From Bryum argenteum (taxonomy: Eukaryota; Streptophyta; Bryopsida; Bryales; Bryaceae), in contig CM073322.1 in assembly GCA_037043015.1 (NCBI GenBank), positions 5,281,601 to 5,345,600 of the forward strand: a stretch of DNA of 64,000 nucleotides, given 5' to 3'. This document shows positions 49,121-60,544 of the stretch, piece after piece. The notes under the pieces are model-generated. The model was not told where the DNA came from. It was given only the letters and a program-made list of their open reading frames with translations, and made no database searches. The position numbers and the translations under genes were made by a program. Position 1 is the first letter of the stretch, and every line of letters starts with the position of its first letter.

Positions 49121-49475
49121 CACAAGCCTTGGCTTGTTGGTTAAGGCTCATGGCCTCCAATGAAGAGGTTGTGTGTTCTACTCCCCAAGCCACCATAGGG
49201 CTCACCACCATACTTCACCTATCTATGGTAGGGGTCCCGATAGTTCACCCAACTATGGTACTAGGGTCCTTGGAACTCGTTGTATGGGTACCTCAAAATC
49301 CCTGGGGAGATACCATGTCGGAGCCACTTGTGGCTAGGTAGGAACTAGTATGGTGTTCACCATGAGAGGGGTTAGAAGTATGGCCATTCATTGGTGTGAT
49401 GACGTCCGAGCATACATCCAAAGATAAGTCAAACGTTACGCACACATTATTCACGCCGGCCTGTGAATAGGTTGA
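49121..49475 (+). mobile_element. tRNA-derived SINE, fullest copy
   Basis: The head looks like a tRNA gene: an A-box-like TGGCTTGTTGGTTAAGGC near 49131 and a B-box-like GGTTGTGTGTTCTACTCC near 49167, with the usual spacing for a leucine/serine-type tRNA. The unrelated body runs to ACATTATTCACGCCGGCC and a T/C-rich tail near 49479-49500. The head and part of the body recur on the minus strand at 51752-51900 (GGCGCTTGGCTTGGTGGTTAG and GGTTGTGGGTTCTACTC). Other 3' fragments lie at 3889 and 47320. No protein is encoded; SINEs move using LINE enzymes. Confidence 0.6.
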
Positions 49476-50351
49476 AGTTTCTCCTCTTCTTTTTCTTCTT
49501 CATCATGCAAGCTAACCTAAACGCCAATTTGACATGTAACTAGTCGCAAACACACCACAAGGTCAACTAACTACCTAGGATCATAGCAGAGACAAGTGTT
49601 CGAGCTAGTTTGCAAAGAGATGGAGAACAAAATCGACCTTTTAAAGTCGATTGTCCTTAGCATCACCTGCACGGGCACCTATAAATGAGTGCTACCAGCG
49701 TTTCTCGAAGCCCCATTAGCCAATGGGATTTTTTCTTCAAAATCCTTGGAATCTTCAATTTGGACCCCTCGACTGCCCTTTTTGATAATTTTGAAAAAGT
49801 GGGGTTGGAATATACACTACAAGTGCAAGTGCATGCATGAGGGTGGTGTTAGTGATATTGTGAACTGACTGCACCATAGATACGAAGGACCCTATTATTT
49901 TTTAATTTTTTAAATAAAACTACCAAATGAAGGGTTGAGATTCTACTATAGTAAATATAGAACCCAAATGATCATGCAGCCATGACCACTAGTCCCACGA
50001 TGAATTCCAGGATTCTTGAATTTCCAGTGGACTTCCACCAGGGTGGGAATTTTGTAACATTTGGGAGTCCACAAACATTCATTGGCTATTTTCACTTGCA
50101 GGGTCAAGACTCAAGAGCGGGAATGCACAATATTTGCATCTGGGTGCTCCCTCCAACAATTATTATTGTTTATAGTATATTAAAATTTCTCTGTCTTAGG
50201 TCCACTACAATGATAATAATGTTGATGCACTAATCTACATAAATATATTATGATATTGTTTAAGATGGAGATCTTTTAATAGTATAGGCATCAATGAGCA
50301 CTCTTTATGTTAGAAGTATGATTCTTATATCATTTCCAATTATAAAAAACA

Positions 50352-50694
50352 TAACTGATATTTGACTAATTATGGACTTATTTGCAACTTATGGACTTTT
50401 TGCAACTAATGAAGAACCTTGGTTTTCTCGGCAGCCAACTGATACATCCCCACATCAGCGACTTTCAAAAGGCCATAACTCACTCAAATTTTGTCCAAAT
50501 CAAACATATGAGGTGTTTTTTGACATCTGCATTTTTCGTAGATATCAAAAAACACCTCATATGTTTAATTTGGACAAAATTTGACTGAGTTATGACCTTT
50601 CAAAGATTACTGATGGAGTTTAAAGGTAATATCGGCGGACAACCGACATTATTTCTGGACTATGAATTTGTCCAGAATCAGTGAAATATCAGTT
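50352..50694. mobile_element. Long foldback (hairpin) element
   Basis: The outer arms read TAACTGATATTTGACTAATT and, on the other strand, TAACTGATATTTCACTGATT. Two inner arms of about 65 bp (from CTTTCAAAAGGCCATAACTC to GGTGTTTTTTGA and its complement at 50545-50605) are nearly perfect around a 20-base loop. The whole 343 bp can fold on itself. It has no coding capacity and its superfamily is unclear. Confidence 0.65.
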
Positions 50695-51751
50695 ACATGT
50701 TAAACTGATAATTATGTTGATTTAGTGTAGTGGTTAGACTCGTGGCCTTTACCTTGCAATAGAAGTGCTTAGTATTACAACCTTTTTGTTTAGAGCATAA
50801 AGTGTGAACTGATACACATTGATTTTGCATATTCCGATAAGTACTAAGATTACAATAAAGGACAATGGATAATAATTATGTCAATAACTTAAAAGGTTAT
50901 CATGTTTATTCACAAATAGAGGGTTTTCTTTACAACCTTGAAAATTGACAATCACTTATGTGATTTAGCTAATTTGAAACCTAAGGAACCAAATGCATAA
51001 CTGCTTTGCATTGGTGAGTGGGCTTAGAAACCGCTCAAATTTAATTTGGCAAGCCCCCTAAAATGTATACCTTGAAACTCAAAATTAAAAGCTAGAATGC
51101 ACCTCTTGCTTAGATGGATCTAATGAGTAGTTTATGGGGCTCAATGGGTTTCGAGCCACCTACCATACACATGGGATTAGGGGTGTGACCATACTCCCTC
51201 CATGTGGCAACACATGCCACCAAAATGCTGCCACATCCCTATGTTTAACTCTAGCTTCTCCATTTAGCAATTCAGCAACACTATTTGTGCTCATATGGCT
51301 AAGCATTCTGGTTAGTTGGTACACCACACTCTCTACTTAGGGTGAGGGGATTAATTTATCCTCACATGCATTTCTAAGCATTTCTATTCAATTTTTTCAA
51401 AAACTAGTGGGGTTTGTGACACTCATGTTCATGCACCTTCGTAGTATAACATCAAATTAGCACTAATGATTCAAAATTAGGCAACAAAAAAGGTCTTTTG
51501 GAATGTGATGTCGAAATTAGGCCACAAAAGACCTTTTTTGGTTCGACATGTGATGTCTCTTACAAAAGTTCAACAAATTGCTTGGTTATAGAATATAGTA
51601 ATAGATAACAAAGAAAGAATCGTGATACCTTCGAACAAAACCGCGTGTACCAATCTTTCTGAAGAAAAGCTTTTGCTTTGTGTCTTGGGCCATCTTTATA
51701 CTAGAAATGAGAAGCCTCCGGTCAAATTTCACTTGTTTATAGTTGCTCACT

Positions 51752-51900
51752 CAAGGGCTTTGAAGTACCCATATAACGAGGTTCAAGAACACCCCCCATC
51801 CTAGTTGGGTGGACTATGGTAACGCCGACATGGAGAGTAGAACCCACAACCTCCTCATTGGGGGGCCATGAGCCCTAACCACCAAGCCAAGCGCCTACAA
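51752..51900 (-). mobile_element. SINE copy, tRNA-like head and part of body
   Basis: Read on the minus strand it starts GGCGCTTGGCTTGGTGGTTAG, has GAGGAGGTTGTGGGTTCTAC, then AGTCCACCCAACTA and TATGGGTACTTCAAAGCCC. This follows the copy at 49121 with a deletion in the middle. Confidence 0.55.
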
Positions 51901-53647
51901 AGCAACTAACATATCAATAAATCCCCCCAAAAAAAATCTGAATATCTGCACAAAAAGTCCAACCGAGTGAAGTTCAATGCTAGTACACACAAATTGCAAC
52001 CACAGTATATTCCACAAGCACTTGTAGTACGTGCTTTGCAGTCATAACGTACAGAATTGGGGGTGAAATTGGCACTCTATTTAAGTTGGCCTTTGTTCTT
52101 TCTCTTTCTTTTTTCCACAAGCACTTGTAGTAGGTGCTAAGCAAGACAGGTCATACGAAAGAACCACAGCTGCTCATGTATACGCACGTCCGAGAGGGTG
52201 ATAATAGGGAGGGAGGAGGTGAATGGAAGTCAAGGGCCGGGTACCAGGAATAACGGGGCACCCGTGATTTTTGGAGCAGGGATATGCTGATTTGGCATTG
52301 GTGGAGGTAACAGTGCCATAATAAGGAGGGAAAGAACATCCACAGGGCTGGTAATCAGTAATCATACCGGATTTAAACAGGCCAAGCCTACTTTGCAGTG
52401 TGAACGGGGTTATTTCCAGAACCGGAAAGTGATGTCGTCATGTGAGGGTTGAGACAGATTGATTCCCGGGCAATGAGGGCCCGGGGCCCCACTCTTGCTC
52501 AAATAGCCCCCTTCATCCCATTTCGGGCAGTATTCTATGAACTTTTTACCGGGTGCCCGACAAGTACAGTGGACTACTGTAGTGCGGTGGGCCCTTGTTG
52601 AACGGCACCCCTGCACCTTTAATTTCAAAGCATGGCTGCCTTTTAGCCTTTTTCCAAAGTCAGCGCTACTTCACAATATGGGTAACTGAACAGTTGTATA
52701 ACAGACTATTGTACTTTACTTGGTTTTGTGGTTTGATAAACCAATAATTGGTACGAGAACCTTCTAATGTACTTCTACATACTTGTTCTTCACGATCCAT
52801 GTACTTTTGTTCTAAGAAACACTACTTTTCTAAGTAGATCTAAGATAACATGACAAGTACAGACAAACCTTGTGTGTATAATTGCTTTAAGTGCGGAGTA
52901 TTCTTTGTATTATGGTAAATATGATTGGTTTAAGAAACGTAGAATGAGGTTGCTGAAATTTCAACGTGGGGTTAATGATCTCTATTAGAAAAAGTGTCTT
53001 GAGTACATTGAGCAATGCGTACACCCCTATGTCAGTGGCGACTTACACCCACCTTGGGTGTAGTTTGCCACTTTGCGTGTGTTATACTCATGACAAGTTT
53101 CTACTACACAAGCGTTGTTGATTAGTGATAATGAAGATGAGTGTTTTTTTACTAAGAGGTATCCAAAATTACAATATTTCTTAAGTAGTGTTCAGTTTGA
53201 GCCCCCATTGCAATCAATGCTCTTTGTATTTTCTTGAAGTCACCAGTTCTACCGGGTTCCAATGAATTCTTCTCCTTCCAAGGAATCTAACTTCCATGCT
53301 CTTACATATAGTGGTATGTTTTTGAAAATTAGTGTTGTAACACTAAGGTGATCTGTGACAATTAGTATTTCAGTTTGCAATTAACACTTGTAACACTAAT
53401 CAATAACTATTGTGTAGTGAATGATGTCTTTATATTGACAATGTTTGATATGACATAACATTTCCTTTGTATATCGATGTGAAGCTATTTGACAAAGGGG
53501 AGATTCTCACCCAATCCCCGTCCAAGTGAACTTCATCAGTGTTGACAAGTGGCCAAGTCCAACTTGTTGATTGGTTCAAACTTCATCATGTTGTGCAGAA
53601 GCTCATTAGCAAGCCTTACTCACTCACGACCTTATGCATTTTGACCA

Positions 53648-53845
53648 CACTAGTGCACAAGTGGTTTTCGAGATTAGAGTGAGTAGACCCAGAGTGGCAC
53701 AAAGGACCCAAGCCCACTTATGCACATACTAGTGCATAAGTGGTTTCTGAGAACAGAGCGAGTAGACCCAAAGTGGCAGAAAGGACCCAAGCCCACTTAA
53801 CTTATGCACATACAAGTGCATAAGTAGATTTTGATTCATGAACAA
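53648..53845 (+). repeat. About 80-bp tandem repeat, 2.4 copies
   Basis: Units start at about 53648, 53728 and 53812 (ACTAGTGCACAAGTGG, ACTAGTGCATAAGTGG, ACAAGTGCATAAGTAG). Each full unit contains GAGTAGACCCA-AGTGGCA and AAAGGACCCAAGCCCACTTA. Confidence 0.75.
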
Positions 53846-54120
53846 AGTACAGTGGGAGCACAGGGATTCATTGAGGAAGTTCCAAAGCAAGGCGGGGATT
53901 CCCTCAAGTGGGGGCATCGGCAGTAATAATGGAAATAGCCCGCTTTGCAGCGAAGCTTCAATCTAGTTAAAAATAATCACCACGAAGCACGCCTCCCTGT
54001 ACTACTGGTAACCCGGTTTGATTCTGTAACTGCCCTCTTTCGATGCAAGCCAAGATTTTTTACTGTATGAAGTCTTTTGGGGACTGTAACTGTAGGATCT
54101 AATTTGTACATGGTGATGTA

Positions 54121-56143
54121 CAGTACCCTCCAACAAGTGTTGCAACACACTCTGTTTTTTCACTTAAAACATATCCCATGGCCTGTTTTAGAATGGTGGT
54201 GTTGGCATGATAATCATCACATCTCCATGAGATTTTTTGCATCATGGAAGGTGTTCCAGTTACCTTCATACACCAAGCATTTTCTAAATATAAAGAGGCA
54301 TCCATTGCCATGTGTCTACCAAAATTGCCATCATGCTTAAAAATCTTGGAAAAGGGTACCCTTCTTAATGTGATCACTTCTTCTCTGGGATATCAGATTT
54401 TGAGTATGTTTGAGCTTGGGAGGGTCCAGAGATACACATACTTGTTTGTAAGTCATCTTGATGGTACACATTTCTTAGAAAAGTTGTGTGCAACAAGTCC
54501 TGTTTGTCAAACATATCGTTTCTGTGTTGTTGTTAGGACCTTTTTTATCAAACTTTTTGTGGATGTAAGTGTTGTTTGAGGATTGTGCACCATGACAAGG
54601 AGTTATGTATCAAATGATATAAGACACATGATAGTTGGTATGCAGAAAGCTGGCATGTCGGTGAGTGAAATTGGAAACATTGTAGGAAGGCCAAAATCGA
54701 CTATTTCAAGGATTCTCAAGCGATTTAGAATTAGTGGCTCTGTATTGCCAACAAGTAGATCCGGTAGGCCGAAAAACATGAGTGATCGAGATAGGAGAAG
54801 GCTCCATAGAGATCTTAGTAGTAATCGTCGTGCTCTTCTTGCAGAATTGTGCAGCGATGTGACATCTTCCGTGGGCATGTCAACTTTACGTAAAGAGCTT
54901 CATGAGCTTGGTATTAACAGTTGCATTGCAGTGAAGAAACCATTATTGAGTGACATACACAAGGCAAAGAGGTTGGCTTTTGCAAAGGGGCACTTGCATT
55001 TGGACGATTGACGATTCGAGTAATGTGATTTGGACCGATGAGTCATCCTTTGAAGTTGGAAAACCATCACGCCAAATTCGTGTCTGGCGAAAAGCATATG
55101 AACGCTACAACTACAATTGCTTAGCACCTACATTCAAATCCGGAAGGACTTCAATTATGGTATGGGGTGCTATCACTGGCTCTTCTAAGTCTTATTTGGT
55201 GTTAATTCCTCCTAATAGACGCACTGCCAAAGACTTTGTAGAGATAGTATCTCAAGGAGCATTAGAGCATTATTATTGGCACCATGACCACTATGAGCAC
55301 CTCATTTTAATGGAGGATGGTGCTCCAGTACATGGTAGTAATATACAAAAAGATTGGAGACAGCAACTTGGATTGAAAAAGCTTGAATGGCCACCAAATT
55401 CTCCTGACCTTAATCCTATAGAGAATGTCTGGAAGCAAGTTAAAGATCAAGTGCAACAGAGAAATAGACCACGAAACAAAGACGAAATGTGGACATCACT
55501 CAATCGGCTTGGGAGGATATACCTCAAGAAAGCATCAAGAAGTTGATTTCAACAATGCCAACCCGGATGAAAGTCGTAATAGCGGCTCAAGGTGGTAGCA
55601 CTCGATGGTAGTAGGTGTTCCATTTCTTCAGAATATTTGTTAGTGAGTAAGACATATTGTAAACTTCATATCATATTAGGCTTCTATACTACTATAGCTT
55701 TGTAATGATACCTTATTTGACTTTATTTGATCAAATTATGATTTAATATATGAGTTTGATTTCCTTAGCCTAGAATATGAATGAATGGAAACTATGAAAA
55801 TACTTTAGAGCCACATAGAGGAGAATTTTACCTACATAGTATGCATCTTTGTAATACCAAGAATGTGAACAATGATATATCCTATAGATTGGTGCAATCA
55901 AATTTTAAAAAATCATCATATATATTTCTCAGTTAATTTTTTTTGAAATTAAGTGAAAAAGATAAAATAATTCATCAAAAATAGAGATTTTGTTTTTTAA
56001 CATTGACATTTTATGAACACGTGAAGGGTCCATAACACAAAAGATTTAATAGGATAAATTTGATAAAATCCTCTCATTTTGAAAATGAATTAGAGAATTT
56101 CAAGAGTTCACAAAATGGTTGCAAGACTTGTTGGAGGGTATTG
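54121..56143 (+). mobile_element. Complete Tc1-like transposon (DD34E) with TA duplication
   Basis: The ends are CAGTACCCTCCAACAAGTGT and, on the other strand, CAATACCCTCCAACAAGTCT: 26-bp TIRs ending TTGCAAC with two mismatches. TA flanks both sides (54119-54120, 56144-56145). The element is 2,023 bp. It holds one transposase gene on the plus strand (54592-55611), with about 470 bp before it and 530 bp after it non-coding. The transposase is inactivated by frameshifts. Plant Tc1/mariner elements are mostly DD39D, so a DD34E member is unusual and hints at horizontal origin or an old lineage. Confidence 0.88.
54592..55611 (+). pseudogene. Tc1-type transposase (DD34E), two frameshifts
   Basis: The N-terminal half has two helix-turn-helix motifs for TIR binding: MIVGMQKAGMSVSEIGNIV with PKSTISRILKRF, then a GRPKNMS linker and DRRRLHRDL. 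The catalytic half has WTDESSFEV (first Asp), LMEDGAPVHGS (second Asp) and PPNSPDLNPIENVWKQ (Glu). Between the second Asp and the Glu lie 34 residues, so the triad is DD34E. Frame break 1: near 55004-55017 the 7-base unit GACGATT is present twice in tandem; counting it once makes the frame continuous (LDDSSNVIWTDES). Frame break 2: near 55490-55505 a one-base loss (or two-base gain) moves TSLN out of the frame that continues SAWEDIPQESIKKL to TAG 55609-55611. Without the breaks the protein is about 340 residues, normal for Tc1. Start ATG 54592 chosen (MTRSYVSND). Confidence 0.88.
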
Positions 56144-56707
56144 TACACCAAATCTGGAACTAAAATTCCGGATCATTTGAGATTATAATTTTCAAACTTG
56201 AGAGAAATAAAGTTGTTTTTTTTTTTCTTTTTTTTCTTCTTCTTGAACAATATATGCTTTACTGAAGTTAAACACATACAAGAGCCAGAGCCGAAGCCCA
56301 ACAGAATTAAACCAAATTCTTTTTAAGATTTTCTGAGACTAAACCATGAGGCTAGTTCAGCCACTAAACATCCACAACCTCCACCAAGTGGTGGAGGTTT
56401 TCCACCAACCGCAGCTCCCGGGCGATTCGCTCCTCCGCCTTCGCAAGCTCCTACCACTCCGTCGCCGTGCTCCTGGTCCCATATACTATCCGTACGACCA
56501 CCTCCATCCAGTTGGTCCTATCCTCGTGTCTCGCCGCAGGTTCTTGACTTGCAGTTGGAGCCCTGCCTGCTCCTTCCCGTCCTCCTCCACGCCATGCATC
56601 TCCATACCTGATGCTTGCGCTGCTCTATGCAGCTATGCTTGATATCTTGTGGCCTGCACCCCAAATCCCCCTCAAACCAGAACTATATTGTGAAAAGTAT
56701 TTTGGTG

Positions 56708-57712
56708 CTATTTGATTTGACTACGTCCTGAATGCCCCCATAGATGGTCTCGTGGCATTCCATTCCAGAGATGTTTCAACTCTTGTGGCAAGTTTGTACG
56801 TGGGCAGCCAATTCCGATCAAACTTGTCCAGAAACTTGTCGATGTGGGATTGTGGGCGGGATGTGTGTGTATTAGGTGCATCGTTTGTTCCCAAGCTGTT
56901 CGAATAGTGTCTAGCATAGATTCCCAAATTCTTACCTCCCTAAACTGAGGGGTCCATTTGGTATCTGCAAATACATCAACATTTCTATCCAACCACATGA
57001 CCCATATTACTGAGCCTCTCAGTACCATCCAGATGCTGTTACCTTTTTTGAGTTTGCGAGGGAGGGGGGACCCCAATAGACATTGCTGCCAGACTAAAGG
57101 ATCCCATTTGCCCTCACGTGCTGGAACCTGCATGACGGTGTTAAAGATCGTTTGTGCATAGTACCACGCATGCGTGGCTTTGGGGCAGTCTACAAATCGA
57201 TGCTTTATTGACTCCGGAACACGAAGCAGGCAGCTAGGACAATTCCTGTCTGTTTGTGGGTACATTTGGTGGCGCCATTCATTCACTGCAACGGCATGGT
57301 GATAAACTGACGATAAGAACCCTGCCTCCTTTTGTGGCTTGGCTGCATGCCAGGCTTCACGCCAGTCTGGCTTGTACGTGCTCGGGAGAATGCCTTTCCA
57401 TTTATCGGGGATGGAGCGGCTCAAATCTTGGATGGGTCTCACGAGTGCTTTGCCCTCTTTAGTTGTGTAATTGAGCAAGCATTGACCCTTATGTTTGGAG
57501 GGTCTTCTAGTCCTGGTCGTTGTGGATGTGCAGTTGCTACGCCATCTCCATCTTGCCGGGTCAAAACTTAAATTTGCAATAATACCAGCATACCATAAAA
57601 CAATGTTAGCATTTTTGGCGGAGCTAGTGGTCACTGACACCACACGAACTCTCGCAAACCGGCCAGTGTGTCTCTTTGCTACCCCCGTAAGTGGTGTCGT
57701 TTTTTGCAACAT
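56708..57712 (-). pseudogene. LINE ORF2 C-terminal region with zf-RVT domain
   Basis: One open stretch of about 334 codons. It holds the reverse-transcriptase zinc-binding (zf-RVT) pattern: FLSSVYHHAVAVNEWRHQ, CPSCLLRVPESIKHRFVDCP, giving C-x2-C-x(n)-H-x(4)-C, followed by WYYAQTIF. Its frame is the continuation of the reverse transcriptase across the CACTA insertion. It ends SQIK followed by a stop and the 3' UTR. Confidence 0.82.
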
Positions 57713-58634
57713 CACTACTAGGTTTCAACACTGTGAATTACGGCAGTATCGTAGCTAATTACACTAGACTGACTAAAAATGCGTCCCCAAAAATTGTAAT
57801 TTTTAGTGCAGATATACGTAGTTTTAAATTTTGCGTCGACGGGGTGTAGATTCCGTCATGGCATTCAGCTGTCGTGGGAACTGCTCGTTCCCAAGCGTTC
57901 GGGGTTCCCATCCAGTCAGAGTACACGTAAGGGGGGCCCACTAATGGTAGATATTAGTGAAAATATTTACATCTACCTAGAAGAAGGTTATTATGAAGGC
58001 TGGTTAAAAGTAAACACAATAGTTACTTACGGGCGTGGTGAAAAAAGGTTTTACATTGGTAATCAATTGCAATTACAGTAAATTCTTGATTCCGTATAAA
58101 TTGACCGAGTGGATGCCGGAGAATTACGGGATGGTATAAATTCTTTTTTTAGATTTACTTGTTGCCTATTGGTCCATCTCGACGGTATCAGTTTCATGGA
58201 TTTCGTAGTTCAAGAAGGGCTCAAATTTTGAGACGTGCAGATACTTGAGTGGCTGAAATGCTAGTGAAATACAGAATTTGTATTGCCAATCGAATGGGTC
58301 TGTTTTAGTCCTCAGTAGATAATGCGTTATCAATTAGCATGAGGCAGTAGTTCTACTATATCACTCGCATACCAACGGTACTTATGATATACGAAAGAAT
58401 GAGTTGAAAATGAGCACACACATTCCAAATCTTGCAAACAAGTAGTGTTTGAAAAGTACTACAGCGTGAGCACTGCAAGATACGTTAATAATAGTGTAAA
58501 ACTCGCAATTACCGCATACTACCGCCAATGTCTATGAACCTGCCAGTAAGTTTTGTATATTCACAACATGTACAGAATGGTATACAACTCGTACGATTTT
58601 TCATATGGAATCTGAGAAATGTTATCTACCAGAG

Positions 58635-60286
58635 TTAGTCACGATCGTCCGCACTAACATCATCCGATGAAGATTGTGGCTCTTCTCTCTGAGTATCTTC
58701 CTCCTGGTCCGATCCGCAGCCCTTTAACGGCATCATGAATTTGGAATTCTGTGCCTAAGTGAGGGATTCTCTTTCTGTACATAGTTGCGGACCTTCGATG
58801 ACCCGATTTCCAACATCGCCCCATATTTCGAAACCGTGGTCTCCCTATACGACACAGAAGCTTGTGAATACCCTTTTTCTAAATATGAATCGAAAAATGC
58901 TCTCTACACAAACACAACACATTTCAAGGCAATGCCAGTTTCTGTATACTGCGAGATGTGAGTGCCAGCAACATTTATGAGATTTCTGAAGCGCATGAGG
59001 TACTTCGTTTGGTTCCCCCTGCGTTTCAGTGCATGAAGAAGAAGTATAGCACGCAATGTCACTTCTGCATTGTGTAGTCTAATTCGGCACACAAGTATCT
59101 AAAGAATTTGATGCAGAACAGAAACGAGTAAACTGTGAATGCGTTTGAACCAAAAAGTCCTATCCAGTTGGTCTCAGAAGCTAACCTTGAACTGCAGCTA
59201 CTTACGTTGACGGTACAGTTTCCAGCAATCCTACTGCTCGCTTTTCAGACCTCTTTGCCGTACCTGAAATCGAAGTCATGCGCCGTTTTCTTCATTGAAA
59301 CTGCCATCACCATCGGGGGGCTGTATAGCCACCCAACAACTTTCCTTGCTGACAAAACATCTACGCAGAATTGCAAATTGACGAAAGGCACCATAATTAC
59401 GGAGTAGTTACCCCAAATTACTGTTTTCTGTTTACGACATCCTTTGTAGCATGACCTCCATTGGAGAATGCACCTTGCAGATTACGTACCTCCCAGCCTT
59501 TTCGGCAACTTCACAAGGTTACATTCACGCTGACTCGCCACATCTCATCTGTTGCGCCTTCGTTGCCGACAAACATGCCCTTCCAGTGGATATCGCTACC
59601 ACCATAGCTGAAATATTCGGACTTTCAGCCCGCGGGTCCTCAATATTCGCGCCCTTCCTGTACAGGACAATATACACGTTAAATATTTCCCACACCTTAT
59701 TCGATACTGCCAAAAGTTACTTTCTGGTTTACATCCTCCTACCCGACTCGAGGCATGATCCGCCTGATCCGCCGGAGTGCAATCGGAGACACCCCATAAG
59801 ACGGAATCATACGTTCACCATAAACCGTAGCCGCGGGATTAAATTGATAATTTGGGACTTATGAAATAAAAACCAATTCCAATGTAAGTATGAATTTGAG
59901 TAAATGGTTTCAGTAAAATTAGAAAGAATCACCATAGACTATGTCCATACGTACGGAACAGATTTGCAACCTCGTTTTTATCTCATAACTGTTATTCCAT
60001 TTCGGTACAAAAGTGGTGAAAAATTAATGTAAAACTTGTGCGACAGTAAATGTAAGTTCACTATAAAACTTCATGGTTTACGTATTTCCATATGTCCTCT
60101 TCATAGGTGAATTTCAATCAACTAGGAACAACTCCAAACCCAAGATTATCATTTACCTATCCCAACTAATATTCAATTTTTTAGTTAAAATACTAACTTA
60201 CCATGAAATCCACACACCCAGTGACCTTTTACTTTTACGTCTTCTAAAAATTCGGCTTGAAATTGACCATCACACGTGATTTCCAT
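58635..60286 (-). CDS. Unrecognised spliced gene-like cargo inside the CACTA element
   Basis: I do not recognise the product. Likely exons on the minus strand: 60202-60286 (MEITCDGQFQAEFLEDVKVK then GHWVCGFHG, ending at GTAAGT); from 59857, starting at the acceptor after ATTTCATAAG (VPNYQFNPAATVYGERMIPS, then LRRIRRIMPRVG to a GTAGGA donor); then an exon after TATTTCAG (YGGSDIHWKGMFVGNEGATD). These three join with matching phases. Further coding-like blocks are about 59264-59420 (IWGNYSVIMVPFVNLQF, ARKVVGWLYSPPMVM) and up to 59098 (RIRLHNAEVTLRAILLLHAL). The last exon is 58635-58754, acidic and Ser-rich, ending SSDDVSADDRD. A TAG after CVVFV and uncertain central junctions mean it may be broken. 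It could be a diverged transposon protein or a captured host gene. Coordinates are approximate. Confidence 0.35.
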
Positions 60287-60544
60287 TCGAGTAGGTATAT
60301 ATCATAGAGATAACTCAATCTACCTAGGTAGACTATGCCTAAAATAGCACCAAGTCAGTCTGAACCCCTCCTCTTCGTTGGACACGTGTAGTTACATTAC
60401 CTGACAGGATTCACGCAACACTAAAATTACCGTGTACAAAGGACATCGCGTTCGAGGGAACTTCACGTACCCCGAAAACAAAGTTGTTCCCAAAGAATGT
60501 AGTGCGATCGTAGCTCCGGAGACAGGGAATTTGACATCTTACGG

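Larger units (their letters stand above)
46320..54118. other. Promoter region then repeat-rich spacer
   Basis: The first 300 bp are the upstream region of the MOCOS-like gene. The rest has no supported gene. It holds SINE copies (47320-47455, 49121-49475, 51752-51900), a family B relic (about 48410-48560), a foldback (50352-50694), a short inverted repeat at 51485-51545 (arms CAAAAAAGGTCTTTTGG), a hairpin at about 53033-53071 and an 80-bp tandem repeat (53648-53845). A GC-richer patch at 52380-52620 is unexplained. Confidence 0.45.

Noticed and set aside
57752-57770. CACTAGACTG as the left end of the CACTA element
   Set aside because: It lacks the CACTACTAG extension and has no matching 3-base duplication; 57713 has both and restores the LINE frame.
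59451-59864. 137-codon plus-strand frame inside the CACTA element
   Set aside because: It overlaps the better-supported minus-strand exons and has no recognisable domain, though it cannot be fully excluded.
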